Source: JBKBII01 sp046299415 (GTDB taxonomy: Bacteria > Pseudomonadota > Gammaproteobacteria > Ectothiorhodospirales > Ectothiorhodospiraceae). Taken from it: DNA of 64,000 nt. The position numbers and the translations under genes were made by a program. The notes below the pieces were generated by a model that had not been told where the DNA came from, made no database searches, and worked only from the letters and a program-made list of their open reading frames with translations. This document shows positions 63,672-64,000 of the stretch, piece after piece. Where the stretch lies: assembly GCA_046299415.1 (NCBI GenBank), contig JBKBII010000002.1, forward strand, positions 1-64,000. Reading direction: 5' to 3'. Numbering within the stretch: the first letter of the stretch is position 1; every line of letters begins with the position of its first letter.

Positions 63672-64000
63672 TCAGACACGAGCACCTCTCACCAATCTCA
63701 GGGAAGCGCGCGCAGAGTCTGGCGCCGCTTCGGCCTGCGACGGATCCTGCGCAGCGTCTTCGTGTTGAGCCAAATGCGGCGCCGTCTCGAGTAGCCGGCG
63801 CTTGAGTTGCGAACGAGCCCGCGACAAGCGACTCATGACCGTTCCAATCGGCACTTCGAGCACCTCTGCCACTTCGGCGTAGGCAAAGCCTTCGAGATCG
63901 ACCAGCGCAATGACCTGCCGGTGGTCGTCACTAAGCTGAGCCATCGCGCCGCGAACCTGCGAAACGACCCGGTCACGCTCATGCTCGCGCTCGGGGCAGT
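63672..64000 (-). CDS. ECF-type sigma-70 factor (C-terminal part; cut by the window edge)
   Basis: At least 109 aa of the C-terminus; the N-terminus lies beyond base 64000. Region 4 is clear: MAQLSDDHRQVIALVDLEGFAYAEVAEVLEVPIGTVMSRLSRARSQLKRRL, a helix-turn-helix that reads the -35 element. The frame runs without a stop to the edge (...ERDRVVSQVRGAMAQL), so the ATG at 63944 is internal. The tail after LKRRL is Ala/Glu/Asp-rich. Its stop (63672-63674) lies next to the GTG starts of the anti-sigma gene, as expected for a co-regulated pair. Confidence 0.9.
   Translation of the reverse strand, partial: CPEREHERDRVVSQVRGAMAQLSDDHRQVIALVDLEGFAYAEVAEVLEVPIGTVMSRLSRARSQLKRRLLETAPHLAQHEDAAQDPSQAEAAPDSARASLRLVRGARV

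Overview
This window is chromosomal DNA of a GC-rich gammaproteobacterium. The evidence is the set of gammaproteobacterial housekeeping proteins (PepN, TatD, ProRS, ValRS, cobalamin-dependent MetH, fused CysG, Bpt-type leucyltransferase), small outer-membrane porins ending in Phe, an AmgK/MurU cell-wall recycling pair, and a NasR-type nitrate antiterminator paired with sigma-54 promoters. I cannot fix the genus from sequence alone. I see no integrase, transposase, phage gene, CRISPR array, tRNA or rRNA. Gene spacing is loose: many gaps are 300-1000 bp and most look non-coding.

Left part (1-17875): a periplasmic ferric-iron binding protein behind a promoter that overlaps a 14+14 bp palindrome; pepN (minus strand); tatD; bolA; a type I phosphodiesterase-like hydrolase; proS; a small DUF2798 membrane protein; an arsenic cluster (arsR-arsI, then arsB) whose first gene seems to be transcribed leaderless; an exported MBL-fold protein; and a PAP2 phosphatase coupled to a GT39 glycosyltransferase.

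Centre (17888-32351, all minus strand): a complete nitrate assimilation island. One operon is nirB-nirD-nasA-cysG (nitrite reductase, nitrate reductase and siroheme synthesis), with the three junctions overlapping by 4 bp or separated by only 5 bp. A second is nrtA-nrtB-nrtD (nitrate ABC uptake). Both start with a -24/-12 (sigma-54) promoter, a hairpin with an AACGxx six-base loop at the expected 5' end of the RNA, and a strong terminator ahead of the first gene. Next to them lies nasR (NIT sensor plus ANTAR RNA-binding domain), overlapping a DUF815 ATPase gene. This is a two-operon version of the Klebsiella nas arrangement: nitrogen control at initiation and nitrate-dependent antitermination in the leader.

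Right part (32769-64000): valS; a DsrE-family protein; two porins sharing a dyad motif at the same distance upstream of matching promoters; metH; bpt; two overlapping NTF2-like genes; a PfkB kinase; hemP behind a Fur-box promoter; a Sel1-repeat protein; a membrane rhodanese; a diguanylate cyclase; a UDP-glucose dehydrogenase; and an overlapping run of diguanylate cyclase-amgK-murU. The window ends in a minus-strand ECF sigma factor (cut by the window edge), an anti-sigma factor carrying a DsrE-like C-terminal domain, and a separate exported DsrE-like protein. That trio is the least familiar system here. A trait across the window is the presence of low-complexity insertions inside otherwise conserved enzymes (CysG, NasA, the phosphodiesterase, both NTF2-like proteins).
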